From: Saprospiraceae bacterium
GTDB lineage: Bacteria; Bacteroidota; Bacteroidia; Chitinophagales; Saprospiraceae
NCBI GenBank assembly: GCA_020848695.1
Contig: JADLHT010000001.1
Coordinates: 1 to 64,000 of the forward strand
Length of the DNA stretch: 64,000 bases
Direction of reading: 5' to 3'
Each line of letters begins with the position of its first letter. The stretch's first letter is position 1. The notes under the pieces are model-generated. The model saw nothing but the letters and a program-made list of their open reading frames with translations, had not been told where the DNA came from and did no database searches. The position numbers were made by a program, and so were the translations under genes. This document shows positions 8,929 through 18,845 of this stretch, in pieces.

Positions 8929-10725
8929 ATGTTATTTCGAATACTCATTCTTTTTATCTTTTACCAAGGTATTCTTCATGCTCAGGATCCCCGATTGGCC
9001 CTTCAATATTATAATGATGGAGAATATGAAAAAGCACTTTCATTATTTCAAACACTGTTTCAAAAAAACTCAAGCAATGATTATTACTTTAAGAATTATT
9101 TAAATTGTCTTCAGGCTCTCAACAGAAATGAAGACGCTGAGGATCTGATTAAAAAAGAAATTCAAAACCGTCCAAAAGACTGCCAATTATTGGTTGTTTA
9201 TGCAAATTTTTTAACAAAGTTAGGTCAAACTGATAAAGCTGAAAAACAATACCGGCTTGCTATTGAAAAGCTACCTGCCGATGTGATTGTTGTGCACAAT
9301 GTTTGTAACAATTTAATTGAATCCGGAAGGTATGATGATGCTATTGCTGCCTATGAAAAATCTCAAAAAACGTTAAAAGGTATTGCCAATTTCAATTATC
9401 AGTTAGCCGATCTCTACAGAAGGAAAGGAGACCTTGATAAAATGATGGAATCCTATTTATTAGCATTAGAAGATGGAAGTGTTAATCAGATTAGTATTCA
9501 AAATCTATTACAGGTATATCTTCCATCTGAAAAAATAAATCACTTTCAAAGCCTATTGTTTGAAAAGTTAGAAAAAAAACCGGATGAATTGTCTCTGGTC
9601 GAATTGTTGCAATGGAGTTACATCCAGTCTAAGGATTATATCAATGCTTTACGTCAAGCAAAATCATTGGATCGAAGATTGGGTGAAGCAGGTTCCAGAC
9701 CCATGTATATTGCCAATATTGCCGCGAATGAAAGAGACTACAAGACCGCAATCGATGGATATCAATATGTAAAATCATTTGGCTTGTCCGGAGCTTATTA
9801 TATGGAAGCTACACGTCAAATATTAATCTGCAGAAGAAAAGTAGTAGTAGAAAATAATCAATACACTGCAGCCGACCTTCAATCCTTAGAGGCAGATTAC
9901 GATGCTTTTAGAAAGGAATATGCACAAAACCGAATGGCTGCAAGTATACTAATCGAATACGCTGAATTAGAAGCCCGATATCTGAAAAATATTCCAAAAG
10001 CTATTGAGATATTAAATGAGGTAATCGCAAACCCATACCTTGAAATTAATGTCAAAGCCAAAGCCAAATTAGATTTGGGTGATTATTATTTAATTAGTGG
10101 GGAAAGATGGGAAGCGAGCTTGTTATATTCACAGGTGGATAAAGATTTTCTGGAAGATGAAACGGGAGAGATGGCAAGATTTAAAAATGCAAGATTATCC
10201 TATTTCTCAGGTGATTTTAAATGGGCTCAGGAGCAGTTTGATATTTTAAAACAAGCCACATCAAGATTAATCAGCAATGATGCAATAGATATGTCTGTTT
10301 TCATTTTGGATAATCTGAATCAGGATACCCTGGGATTGGCCTTGTCAGAATATTCAAAAGCGGAATTATTAATTTTTCAAAACCAATACAATGAGGCATT
10401 GTCCAGTTTAGATTCTATTCTGGTGCGCTATCCTAAGAACAGTCTTGATGACGATGTATATTACTTACAAGCGAGGATTTATAATCACTTGCAAATGCGG
10501 GATTCAGCAATTGCAAAATACAACTTTATTCTTCAAAATTATAAAGATGGAATTCGAGCAGATAACGCACTCTTTGAAATAGCACAGATCTATGACTATC
10601 AATTAAATGATAAAGAAAAAGCCAAAGAATTATATGAACAACTCTTTATCGATTTCAGTGGAAGTACTCTGGCCGTAGAATCCAGATTGCGTTTTCGAAA
10701 ATTGAGAGGTGACGAAGTTCAATAG
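8929..10725 (+). CDS. Exported tetratricopeptide-repeat protein
   Basis: A secreted or periplasmic TPR protein of 598 residues. I prefer the ATG at 8929 because it gives an ordinary signal peptide (MLFRILILFIFYQGILHAQDP); an in-frame GTG at 8881, 6 bases after the tonB stop, would add 16 residues. TPR-like helical pairs run nearly throughout, for example ALSLFQTLFQKNSSNDYYFKNYLNCL and AEKQYRLAIEKLPADVIVVHNV. The last ~150 residues carry outer-membrane-lipoprotein style TPRs (ALSSLDSILVRYPKNSLDDDVYYLQARIY). It is in line with vanZ and tonB and its stop directly abuts the amn ATG, so it is likely part of one transcription unit. A scaffold role is inferred from the fold only. Confidence 0.82.
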   Translation: MLFRILILFIFYQGILHAQDPRLALQYYNDGEYEKALSLFQTLFQKNSSNDYYFKNYLNCLQALNRNEDAEDLIKKEIQNRPKDCQLLVVYANFLTKLGQTDKAEKQYRLAIEKLPADVIVVHNVCNNLIESGRYDDAIAAYEKSQKTLKGIANFNYQLADLYRRKGDLDKMMESYLLALEDGSVNQISIQNLLQVYLPSEKINHFQSLLFEKLEKKPDELSLVELLQWSYIQSKDYINALRQAKSLDRRLGEAGSRPMYIANIAANERDYKTAIDGYQYVKSFGLSGAYYMEATRQILICRRKVVVENNQYTAADLQSLEADYDAFRKEYAQNRMAASILIEYAELEARYLKNIPKAIEILNEVIANPYLEINVKAKAKLDLGDYYLISGERWEASLLYSQVDKDFLEDETGEMARFKNARLSYFSGDFKWAQEQFDILKQATSRLISNDAIDMSVFILDNLNQDTLGLALSEYSKAELLIFQNQYNEALSSLDSILVRYPKNSLDDDVYYLQARIYNHLQMRDSAIAKYNFILQNYKDGIRADNALFEIAQIYDYQLNDKEKAKELYEQLFIDFSGSTLAVESRLRFRKLRGDEVQ

Positions 10726-11499
10726 ATGAATACAAAAGATCAAATTGTTAGCAACTGGTTACCGCGTTATACCGGTCAGGCAAATTCTAATTTTGGAGAA
10801 TACATCATTCTGGTCAATTTCAATTTATATGTTGACCTCTTTGCAAAATGGTATAAGGTCAAAGTCAAAGGTACCGATAAAGCAATGAGAAATGCGACTG
10901 CAGACAATATTACCATCATTAATTTCGGAATGGGAAGTCCCAATGCTGGAACCATCATTGACCTTCTAACTGCCATTCAACCTAAGGCTGTACTTTTTTT
11001 AGGCAAGTGTGGTGGATTAAAAACCAAAAAAAATAAGGTCGGTGATCTGATTCTTCCGATAGCTGCAATTCGTGGAGAGGGAACGTCCAATGATTATCTT
11101 CCTCCGGAAGTACCTGCCTTACCTGCATTTGCACTTCAAAAAGCGATTTCCACAACGATCAGGGAACATCAACGCGATTATTGGACGGGAACTGTTTATA
11201 CAACCAATAAACGAGTCTGGGAACATCGAAAGGATTTCAAAAGATATCTCACCGAGTTAAGAGCACTGGCAATCGATATGGAGACAGCTACCATTTTTAT
11301 TGCCTCCTTCAAAAACAGAATCCCTGCAGGTGCGCTTTTACTGGTCTCTGACATGCCCATGATTCCGGAAGGTGTTAAGAGCGAAGAAAGCGATAATGCA
11401 GTGACGAATCAATATCTACAGGAACACTTAAAAATCGGTATAGAATCCTTAAAAAAATTAGACAATAACGCGCTTACTATTAAACATCTTAAATTTTAA
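10726..11499 (+). CDS. amn: AMP nucleosidase
   Basis: Predicted to hydrolyse AMP to adenine and ribose 5-phosphate, or to act as a related purine nucleosidase. The 257 residues form a PNP/UDP phosphorylase fold: NITIINFGMGSPNAGTIIDLL, AVLFLGKCGGLK, GDLILPIAAIRGEGTSNDY, RALAIDMETATIF and the catalytic Asp in LLLVSDMPMIPEG. The sequence closely follows the short Bacteroidota AMP nucleosidase group rather than the longer E. coli Amn with its extra N-terminal domain. The ATG directly follows the stop of the TPR gene with no gap. Substrate choice is from family knowledge. Confidence 0.9.
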   Translation: MNTKDQIVSNWLPRYTGQANSNFGEYIILVNFNLYVDLFAKWYKVKVKGTDKAMRNATADNITIINFGMGSPNAGTIIDLLTAIQPKAVLFLGKCGGLKTKKNKVGDLILPIAAIRGEGTSNDYLPPEVPALPAFALQKAISTTIREHQRDYWTGTVYTTNKRVWEHRKDFKRYLTELRALAIDMETATIFIASFKNRIPAGALLLVSDMPMIPEGVKSEESDNAVTNQYLQEHLKIGIESLKKLDNNALTIKHLKF

Positions 11500-11911
11500 G
11501 TCTAATAAATCAGGAACCATTCACAATTCCTTGCCAAATTAAATTAAGTCTTGTCAGGGCTATCTAATTTAAATAAAACAATATTTTGTGTTTTTAGAAA
11601 TTTTACCAATTATAATGCGAATTACTACAATTTGAAATATTTTGCCTTTCTGATTTTAATCTTTTTTTAACACAGGTCTGTAGATCAATTGATTATAAAC
11701 AACGTTTAGAATAGTAGAGAATGGGAAAAATGTTTAATAATTTGGTTTAAAGGTTTGGCTTCGTTTTAAATGGGATTAGATCCCTCAGGGATTAGGAAAG
11801 AGTAACCCTCTGTAATTGGGGGTTACTTTTTTTTATTACATTCGACGAGCAAACAGAAGATCTTCTTACTTTATTTTTAATAACTGTATTCTTAATAATT
11901 GCTTTTTTAGA
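11500..11911. other. Intergenic region with structured 3' part
   Basis: About 410 bases between convergent amn and mtaB with no credible coding frame. The first 270 bases are plain AT-rich sequence. A small hairpin GGGAT-TAG-ATCCC at 11772-11784 is followed by a strong terminator at 11801-11834 on the plus strand. A terminator 300 bases after amn could end a long 3' untranslated region or an unrecognised small RNA. No known RNA family was recognised. Confidence 0.5.
11801..11834 (+). terminator. Rho-independent terminator
   Basis: AGTAACCC (11801-11808) pairs with GGGTTACT (11820-11827), with an 11-base loop, followed by an eight-base T-run to 11834. The minus-strand reading has no T-run, so it serves plus-strand transcription. 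Confidence 0.75.
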
Positions 11912-13249
11912 TTATACAGTCTGAGTTCCTACCAAGGCACCGCTGGAATGAAATTTCTTGAGTTTTACCTGATAGATTTGGTTTATCATTGACTCATTGG
12001 AATCCTCCATAACCACACGAACATAATTTTCTGTGAATCCCGAAAGCGAACCGTCAATTTCTTTTTGTTCAAGCAAAAGATTGTGTTGTGTTCCAATAAA
12101 TTGACTGTAATAATTTATTTTCTTCTTCTCTGAAAGATTGCGCAATGTTTCTGATCTAATACTTCTTTTTTTTAAATCAACAGATCCTTCCATGACTGCA
12201 GCAGGCGTATTAGTTCTCTCAGAATAAGAAAAAACATGTAAATAGGAAACTTCCAAATCTTCAAGGAATTCAAATGTGTTATTAAAATGATCATCTGTTT
12301 CTCCCGGAAATCCCACGATGACATCAACACCGATACAGGCATGTGGAATTCTTGACTTAATATACTTAACCCGCTCAGAATACAACTCCCGTCGGTATCT
12401 TCTCTTCATTAAAGACAAGATCTCATTATCTCCTGACTGTAAAGGCATATGAAAATGAGGCATGAATTTTTCTGATTGACTTACAAAATCAATGACTTCT
12501 TCTGTACAAAGATTGGGTTCAATGGATGAAATTCTTATTCGCTCAACTTTTGAATGAGCATCCAAAGCTCTAATTAGATCAATAAAAAGCTCTTGCTTCT
12601 TTGGCTTTATTCCTTCAATTACTTCAGTGCCATTACCAAAATCACCGATATTAACACCTGTCAATACAATTTCCTTAATTCCATGTTCAACCAATTGATT
12701 CGAACGTTCGATGACCTGATCTATTTTTGCGGATCGCGATCTCCCTCTGGCTAGAGGAATTGTGCAGAAGCTACATTTATAATCACAACCATCCTGAACT
12801 TTTAAAAAAGCCCGAGTCCTTCCTTCTAGAGAATAAGAAGGATCGAAAGCAGAGAGTTGGTTAATTTCAGAATGAACTACTCTTGAATGTGGATTATGAA
12901 TATCTATTTCTTGAAGATGTTCCAGTACATTAAATTTTTCAACGGCCCCCAAGACGAGGTTAACACCAGGAATTTCTGCAATTTCCTGAGGCTTTAGTTG
13001 AGCATAACATCCAATGACGACGACTTTCGAATCCGGATTTCTTTTCTTTGCGGATCGAATGACTTTTCTACATTTTTTATCGGCTTGATCAGTTACGGAA
13101 CAGGTATTAATGATATAAAAATCAGCAGACTCTTCGAAATCTACTTCTTCATAGCCAGCTACTTTAAAACTTGTACTGATGGTAGAAGTTTCAGAAAAAT
13201 TCAGTTTACATCCTAAGGTATGAAAAGCTACGGAACGACCTGTTGACAC
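11912..13249 (-). CDS. mtaB: tRNA (N6-L-threonylcarbamoyladenosine(37)-C2)-methylthiotransferase MtaB
   Basis: This radical-SAM enzyme adds a methylthio group to t6A37 in ANN-decoding tRNAs. The 445 residues contain an N-terminal UPF0004 domain with its three cluster cysteines (Cys14 in TLGCKLNFSE, Cys50 in NTCSVTD, Cys81 in IGCYAQ), a radical-SAM CxxxCxxC motif at Cys155, Cys159 and Cys162 (GCDYKCSFCTIP) and a C-terminal TRAM-like region (LLLEQKEIDGSLSGFTENYVRV). The HTLGCKLN opening favours MtaB over MiaB or RimO. It is transcribed alone; the repeat protein upstream on the same strand is 84 bases away. Confidence 0.93.
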   Translation of the reverse strand: MSTGRSVAFHTLGCKLNFSETSTISTSFKVAGYEEVDFEESADFYIINTCSVTDQADKKCRKVIRSAKKRNPDSKVVVIGCYAQLKPQEIAEIPGVNLVLGAVEKFNVLEHLQEIDIHNPHSRVVHSEINQLSAFDPSYSLEGRTRAFLKVQDGCDYKCSFCTIPLARGRSRSAKIDQVIERSNQLVEHGIKEIVLTGVNIGDFGNGTEVIEGIKPKKQELFIDLIRALDAHSKVERIRISSIEPNLCTEEVIDFVSQSEKFMPHFHMPLQSGDNEILSLMKRRYRRELYSERVKYIKSRIPHACIGVDVIVGFPGETDDHFNNTFEFLEDLEVSYLHVFSYSERTNTPAAVMEGSVDLKKRSIRSETLRNLSEKKKINYYSQFIGTQHNLLLEQKEIDGSLSGFTENYVRVVMEDSNESMINQIYQVKLKKFHSSGALVGTQTV

Positions 13250-13333
13250 TACATAAAATTAGACCGCGAAGATAAATGAAATTGACCTACAAAGCTGAAC
13301 AATACTCAATACAAGGTCTCAGGATTTACAGTT

Positions 13334-16300
13334 TTATCTCAGCAAAGTTGCATCACCCGTCTGCCTATGCTTTCCCCCCAACTTATCTCTCCATTCAACA
13401 TAATAAACAAAGACCGATGGATTAGCATCTTGGCTTCTATGTGTACCGTCCCATCCGAGATGGGTATTATTCGGCATAAAATTGAATAACTCATACATCA
13501 ATTCACCCCAGCGATCGAAAACTCTAAATACATCTATCAATTTTACATCACGATTGGCAAAAACATTTAAAATATCATTCACGCCATCTCCATTAGGACT
13601 AAAGACATTCGGAACATAAACTTCTCCTTCACCCAACAATTCCAGATAAAGTAGTCGTATTGAATCACAACCATAAACACTTGATAATCGCTTCTCATAC
13701 AAACCACTTTTCTTATATTGATTGCCATCAATACTCCAGTAATATTGATTCAAAGTACAAACTGAATCAAGTTGCTTGGAACTAGGATGAATTTTAATAT
13801 AAAGTTGATGAGTTGAATCACAGCCCGATCGACTTAAATATTTATATATTATGTGTTGATCGGCAGTATAAGTATTTCCATCGACAGGCCAATAATATTC
13901 ATCGCAGGCATCCAAACTATCCGTATTAAAATAAATGGGATTAAAATGCAGGCTAATATCCAATATTGAATCACACACATTAGACACATTTGAAGGATAA
14001 ACAATTTGTCCTTTCGATCTTGTTTTGTCAAAAACTTCGTTGTCAATACGAAGTACATCATTTTCACAAAGTATTGTATCAACATTTTTAGTCGGCTGTT
14101 TAATTAAGTTAAGTTCAACGTATATGATTGAGTCACAGCCCCGGCTATTGGATTTCAATAAAAAAATAGAATCTCGGGTATGGTATTTATTAAAAATCTT
14201 ATTGTGCAATTCCAGTTGAGAATGCTCACACATACTTGTATCTAAGAAATATGTACTTGGCTCCCTAATAGTTAGAAAAACATGGACCATTGAATCACAT
14301 TTATTACTATTGGAATTTGGAAGAAGTAAGGTTCCGGAAGTTTTTGAGGTATCCAATTTGAGATTTCCGATTGTCAACGTAGATCCTTTACAGATCGACG
14401 TGTCTAATCTCGAACTGGATTGTTCAAGTATTGAAACTTGAATATTCACAACTGAATCACAACCATACTGGTTTGCATTCCTGAGCATCAATCTTCCTGA
14501 AACATTGTTTTCGTCCATTGTGAGATTTCCGACCTTAATCGAAGAACCTCTGCATAAGGAAGTATCCAGATTAAATTCAGAGGGTTTCAGAATCGTCAGA
14601 TTTACAAAAAGTATTGAATCACAACCATATCGGTTTACCAGTTGAACTATCCCTGAAGCGTTAGCAGAGTCAAACTTCTGTTGATAGAGCATTATTGAAT
14701 CTCCCTGACATATTGTATAGTCTAAATGACTTAAGTCTAAAGAATGAAATTGAACCTGAACCCTTATCAAAGAATCACAACCCGTGGAAGCAGCACCTGA
14801 TAAAACAATTGTACCCGTACTAGTATCTTCATTAAATATTTTCCCATGCAATTCAATGCTTGTTTTTCTGCAGATGGTCGTATCCAGTAATGATGATTTC
14901 TCCGGCAATAATTCTACATACAACTTAACGATGGAATCACAACCAAACCTTGATCCTCCCTGTATATATAATTCGGCGTCTGTTCTGTGTCTCGACAACC
15001 AAATCGTATCAACCAATATAGAATCAGAGCTGCAGATTTGGTAATGAACCGTATCTCTTACCAAACTTCTGCATTTGGAAAGCCCAATGTCCAAAGAAAA
15101 ATCATTTTCACCATTATCGCCTGTCCTAAATTCTACGATCAATTTATTCTCAAAAGGGGACCCTGAGATTTGATTAAAAGCTCCATCCGAATCATTGTTT
15201 ATATTTCCATAGTTGGCTGTGTTGTGAATCTTTGTCCCGGAAAAAATTTTATTATTGTGAAACAATTCCAAATTCTGATAGAGGCTATCTACGCCCAATT
15301 GAATGGTATAGGCAGTAAATGGTAGCAGATTTTTAAAATAATATTCTCCTAAAAGATCTGACTTTGTACTTGTCACGAATGTATTTAGAGAATCAAATAA
15401 CAGAATAGGTAGATTGACCACGGGTGGTTCACCAGGATCTTGAAGACCATCCTCGTCCAGATCTTCCCAAATAAAATTACCAATTGAAACACCAAATCCT
15501 CTAGGAACTGTTGAACCTGTTAAAACCTCTACATCTCCTAATCCGGCTGACTTTCCAAAAGTTCCGTTTTCCCCCGTTACAATATTGTAATTAACAATCT
15601 TCTGGCCTTTAGAATTATTCATCTGACTCCAGCCGTTTGACCAGGTATTTTGAGGATCCATCATCGTAGCTATAATACTGTTGTAACTCGGATGAATTGC
15701 AAGACCACCCATCATACTTTCTTCATGTCCAAAAAAACCATCTTCATAAAAAAACTCACCCTTACAGATTCCCTGATTGTTATTCGCTCCTGAAGTTGTA
15801 AAATATCCAACTGTTCCATTTTTCTCCAGAAGGTACTCATCCTTTAATTTAAAAAACTTCAACAAATCACCCCCAGAAAAATTTATATACGCTACTTTAT
15901 CATTCCTTTTAGTTGCAAAATCTTTTCCCCCTGTCTGATATCCAAATCTGTCACCCAGTGCTACCAGTAAATTACCCTCTGAATCAAACTCTATATCTGA
16001 CAGTACAGGAACCGGACCGCAGCCTACATTTCCTCCTACATGATAACTGTAATAATTGTTCAGCCAAGGTCTAAAAGTTCTGCAATTTCCATATACTGAT
16101 CCTTTATTATAGAAAAGATCGAAATGAACAAAAGATGTAAATGTTCCATTACTGTATTTATAGATTGTTGCTGTTAGATCATTTTGATTTTGTGAGTTTT
16201 CCGCAGAACAAACTCCCCCAATATAAATGCTTCCATCTTTATACTTTAGTCCCCAGGGTCTCCATTCTGCAGAATCTGAACAAGAAGAAGAAGGTATCGT

Positions 16301-17665
16301 AATTTCCTGAATGCGATCTGCAGTAATTGGATAAACATATGGATTACCAATATTAATAATTATTAAAGTCCGATTATGCATATTAACGGCGTATAGGGTA
16401 TCACCCCTGTCATTGAGATCGAGATCACCAAGGCCCCACTTACCCACCAAATTAAAAGAAATTGAATCGTGTGAAGGTGTATTAGAATGAATTCCAATAT
16501 CTCTGATTAACTTACTCTCATCTCCTGTACTAATTCCAAAACTATCAAGATTAAGAAACATTTTGGTATTACCATAATAATTAAATCCTGGAACGGTCAT
16601 AGGAACAGGTAAAAAGCCCTTTAAGTCTGTCACATAAATTGCACCAAGTCCTCCGGGTCCCAGTACCGAATTTCTTTTTAGAAATGCTGATGAGAAGACA
16701 TTCTTCGTTTCTTTCTGGTATGCAAGTCCCCAGATAGAGCCAACTTCTGCTGCTGAAGCTATATTGTAGTTTCCATTAGGACCCAATCGAGGGCCACCAG
16801 AACTTGTATTAAATGTATTCGCAACTATGGCTGGATTCAATACTGCATTACTACTTGGATCGGTCGGTTGTCCCTTAGACATAACCGCGGTGATTATCCA
16901 GGGATTTTCTTCAATTAAGTTTTCAAGTGCAAAAATTCCTAAGTTAACATTACAGTTGCCAATCGTACTTCTTTGTGTCCGGGTTCGGTTATCCATTCCA
17001 ATATTAGAATCATACAAGTCTGAACCTGGAGTAAATTCTATTCGCACTTTGGTTCCTGAAACAAGGTTCTGAGCAGACCATATTCCGTTTACCAATGAAC
17101 GCGTTGATGCAATTAAATTTTTATTGTCGTCATAAATTTTAATTGGAACATTTGCCAAACCATTTTCAGATTGTTCCTGAATACCATTGTTGTTGTAATC
17201 TATGAATACCTTGCCTCCTATACTATTTAAACCATTACAAACAGGAGGATCACATGCTTGTGGAAGGATTATATTAACCGGAGTTGCTACACAATTGGAT
17301 AACAAATTAAAACTTGCCTGAACAATTTGAGAACTTCCATCAGCATCCAGTATAAACTGTACATAGTTAGGACAAGCTTTTTCGAAAGGATCAAAATTTT
17401 TCGTTTGTCCTTTTAATCGAACAACTATGTTGGTTCCGGGAGGTGGAGACGACCAGCGAAGAAAAACAGCAACAATAACCTTAGAAATATTTCCTGTGCG
17501 GGGACCGTACTCACAATCACCAATTACAACACGATCTATATAGAGTTCACAGGCAGAATTTGCTAAAGCGCTACCCGAAAGAAAGATACAGGTAAATGAA
17601 ATAAATACCCATTTAAATATGGAACAATTTGAATATATTATCTGCTTAAATACTTTGTTATTCAC
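13334..17665 (-). CDS. Giant secreted repeat protein with gliding-motility-type C-terminal domain
   Basis: The 1443 residues start with an N-terminal signal sequence (hydrophobic at about 17-35, cleaved near ALANSA). There is an SdrD_B-like domain at about 148-240 (GGKVFIDYNNNGIQEQ), a long middle part with propeller-like repeats (WGLGDLDLNDRGDTLYAVN, about 250-755), and a second SdrD_B-like domain at about 760-830 (GNFIWEDLDEDGLQDPGEP). Nine ~53-residue tandem repeats containing CDS cores follow at 871-1345. A CHU_C/gliding-motility C-terminal domain closes the protein at 1349-1443 (VYVPNVFSPNGDGVND). That last domain is the type B T9SS sorting signal, so the protein is predicted to be exported to or beyond the cell surface. 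An adhesin or matrix role is inferred. Confidence 0.9.
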   Translation of the reverse strand: MNNKVFKQIIYSNCSIFKWVFISFTCIFLSGSALANSACELYIDRVVIGDCEYGPRTGNISKVIVAVFLRWSSPPPGTNIVVRLKGQTKNFDPFEKACPNYVQFILDADGSSQIVQASFNLLSNCVATPVNIILPQACDPPVCNGLNSIGGKVFIDYNNNGIQEQSENGLANVPIKIYDDNKNLIASTRSLVNGIWSAQNLVSGTKVRIEFTPGSDLYDSNIGMDNRTRTQRSTIGNCNVNLGIFALENLIEENPWIITAVMSKGQPTDPSSNAVLNPAIVANTFNTSSGGPRLGPNGNYNIASAAEVGSIWGLAYQKETKNVFSSAFLKRNSVLGPGGLGAIYVTDLKGFLPVPMTVPGFNYYGNTKMFLNLDSFGISTGDESKLIRDIGIHSNTPSHDSISFNLVGKWGLGDLDLNDRGDTLYAVNMHNRTLIIINIGNPYVYPITADRIQEITIPSSSCSDSAEWRPWGLKYKDGSIYIGGVCSAENSQNQNDLTATIYKYSNGTFTSFVHFDLFYNKGSVYGNCRTFRPWLNNYYSYHVGGNVGCGPVPVLSDIEFDSEGNLLVALGDRFGYQTGGKDFATKRNDKVAYINFSGGDLLKFFKLKDEYLLEKNGTVGYFTTSGANNNQGICKGEFFYEDGFFGHEESMMGGLAIHPSYNSIIATMMDPQNTWSNGWSQMNNSKGQKIVNYNIVTGENGTFGKSAGLGDVEVLTGSTVPRGFGVSIGNFIWEDLDEDGLQDPGEPPVVNLPILLFDSLNTFVTSTKSDLLGEYYFKNLLPFTAYTIQLGVDSLYQNLELFHNNKIFSGTKIHNTANYGNINNDSDGAFNQISGSPFENKLIVEFRTGDNGENDFSLDIGLSKCRSLVRDTVHYQICSSDSILVDTIWLSRHRTDAELYIQGGSRFGCDSIVKLYVELLPEKSSLLDTTICRKTSIELHGKIFNEDTSTGTIVLSGAASTGCDSLIRVQVQFHSLDLSHLDYTICQGDSIMLYQQKFDSANASGIVQLVNRYGCDSILFVNLTILKPSEFNLDTSLCRGSSIKVGNLTMDENNVSGRLMLRNANQYGCDSVVNIQVSILEQSSSRLDTSICKGSTLTIGNLKLDTSKTSGTLLLPNSNSNKCDSMVHVFLTIREPSTYFLDTSMCEHSQLELHNKIFNKYHTRDSIFLLKSNSRGCDSIIYVELNLIKQPTKNVDTILCENDVLRIDNEVFDKTRSKGQIVYPSNVSNVCDSILDISLHFNPIYFNTDSLDACDEYYWPVDGNTYTADQHIIYKYLSRSGCDSTHQLYIKIHPSSKQLDSVCTLNQYYWSIDGNQYKKSGLYEKRLSSVYGCDSIRLLYLELLGEGEVYVPNVFSPNGDGVNDILNVFANRDVKLIDVFRVFDRWGELMYELFNFMPNNTHLGWDGTHRSQDANPSVFVYYVEWRDKLGGKHRQTGDATLLR
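13631..15055 (-). repeat. Nine tandem ~53-residue coding repeats
   Basis: Inside the giant protein (residues about 871-1345), each unit opens with Asp-Thr/Ser and a Cys (DTSLCRGSS, DTSICKGST, DTTICRKTS) and closes with a (G)CDS core plus a hydrophobic strand (GCDSILFVNLTI). The last two units diverge and start with YYWPVDG or YYWSIDG. At DNA level the units are well diverged, so this is an old array rather than a recent expansion. Confidence 0.8.
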
Positions 17666-17897
17666 TTATTAATCAAATTGTGTATTTTTGAAGTTAGGAA
17701 AAATCTAAGATTACTTTGCGTTTCTTTCGTCAAAATTAAACAAATTTCTGTTACAAAATATAATTTGCATATTTTAATTTTTATGCAATTTTTATTATGT
17801 TAGTATAGCTTTTTGGATAAACAATTAAAAAATTTTTAGCGAACAAAAATCAACGATATTTGTGCTTATATTTAACTAACCTTAAAAAATTAAAAAA

Positions 17898-18761
17898 ATG
17901 AATAGATTAAATCGTTTACTGTTAATCGTGACTATCCTGGGAACTTTAGTACTTCATTCGTGTACAGAAGATACCCTTAATAATCCGGCTTCTCTAACTT
18001 TCACTACAGGCTCAGGTTATATTTCTTCCGACGTGACGTTAAAAATTTATACTCCAATAAAAATTGGATTGACCTTAACGAAAGGTGATTCACCCTTAAA
18101 TACGATTGAAGTACTGGTCAATGGAACTAAGGTAGATATCAGCAAATTTAAAATAAATGGTACTGCGGCAAGCGGCAACCCTCAGCTACTAGTAGGTACT
18201 GACAAGGACGGAGTTTCGAATGATTATGATTTTGGTGTTGCTTCCGCTCCGGGTGTCTGGAATTTTATATTTAATGTTACTGATGATGCAAAAGTTGTCA
18301 TTAGTGATACCTTAAATGTAACATTTACTGCTTCACCGGCTGCTTTTACAGGAACAGGATTAATTGTCTATAATTTCTCAGGAAGTAATTTTGGTGGATT
18401 GGATCTGTTCAACGCTATGGTAGTAAGTGGCAAAGGCCCTGCCGCTACAATAAGAGATTTTGGTGTAGTTGATCCGGTTTCCAATGGAACTTGGGTAAAA
18501 AAATTGACACCTTTGCAAGGATCTGTTATTAAGAATGTATCCGGCAATGAGAAGATTGCGGATATCATCTATAAAGAGCATATTGAATATTTATTCAATA
18601 CGGGGTACAATGATCAAGGATCTTTGGATTCAAAAGTTCTAGCTGATGGCGATGTTATCATTGTAAAAAATGGGACGAATTATTTTGCAGTTTCTACCGA
18701 CAAGGTTATAAATACTGCAAATGATAATCTGGACAATTATTCCATTTCAATAAAGAGATAA
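17898..18761 (+). CDS. Lipoprotein, unknown function
   Basis: A 287-residue predicted outer-membrane or periplasmic lipoprotein. The signal sequence MNRLNRLLLIVTILGTLVLHSC ends in a lipobox (VLHSC) with Cys22 as the modified residue, followed by TEDTLNNP. The mature protein is rich in beta-prone Thr/Val/Gly segments (SDVTLKIYTPIKIGLTLTKGDSPLNTIEVLVNGTKVDIS) and looks like two or three beta-sandwich modules. I do not recognise a named family. It stands alone between a divergent repeat-protein gene and a strong bidirectional terminator. Confidence 0.75.
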   Translation: MNRLNRLLLIVTILGTLVLHSCTEDTLNNPASLTFTTGSGYISSDVTLKIYTPIKIGLTLTKGDSPLNTIEVLVNGTKVDISKFKINGTAASGNPQLLVGTDKDGVSNDYDFGVASAPGVWNFIFNVTDDAKVVISDTLNVTFTASPAAFTGTGLIVYNFSGSNFGGLDLFNAMVVSGKGPAATIRDFGVVDPVSNGTWVKKLTPLQGSVIKNVSGNEKIADIIYKEHIEYLFNTGYNDQGSLDSKVLADGDVIIVKNGTNYFAVSTDKVINTANDNLDNYSISIKR

Positions 18762-18785
18762 AGAGCATTGCGTTCTTTAAAAATT

Positions 18786-18819
18786 AAAAACCCTTTGTAT
18801 ATGAATACAAAGGGTTTTT
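18786..18819. terminator. Bidirectional terminator between lipoprotein gene and frr
   Basis: A perfect 15-bp stem (AAAAACCCTTTGTAT / ATACAAAGGGTTTTT) with a 4-base ATGA loop. T-runs on both strands mean it can end the plus-strand lipoprotein gene and the minus-strand frr, which converge here. Confidence 0.88.
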
Positions 18820-18845
18820 CTATTTATAACATTAGGCATATCTGT

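Noticed and set aside
13631-15055. Regular repeats considered as a CRISPR array
   Set aside because: They are in-frame protein repeats with diverged DNA, not short identical repeats with unique spacers.
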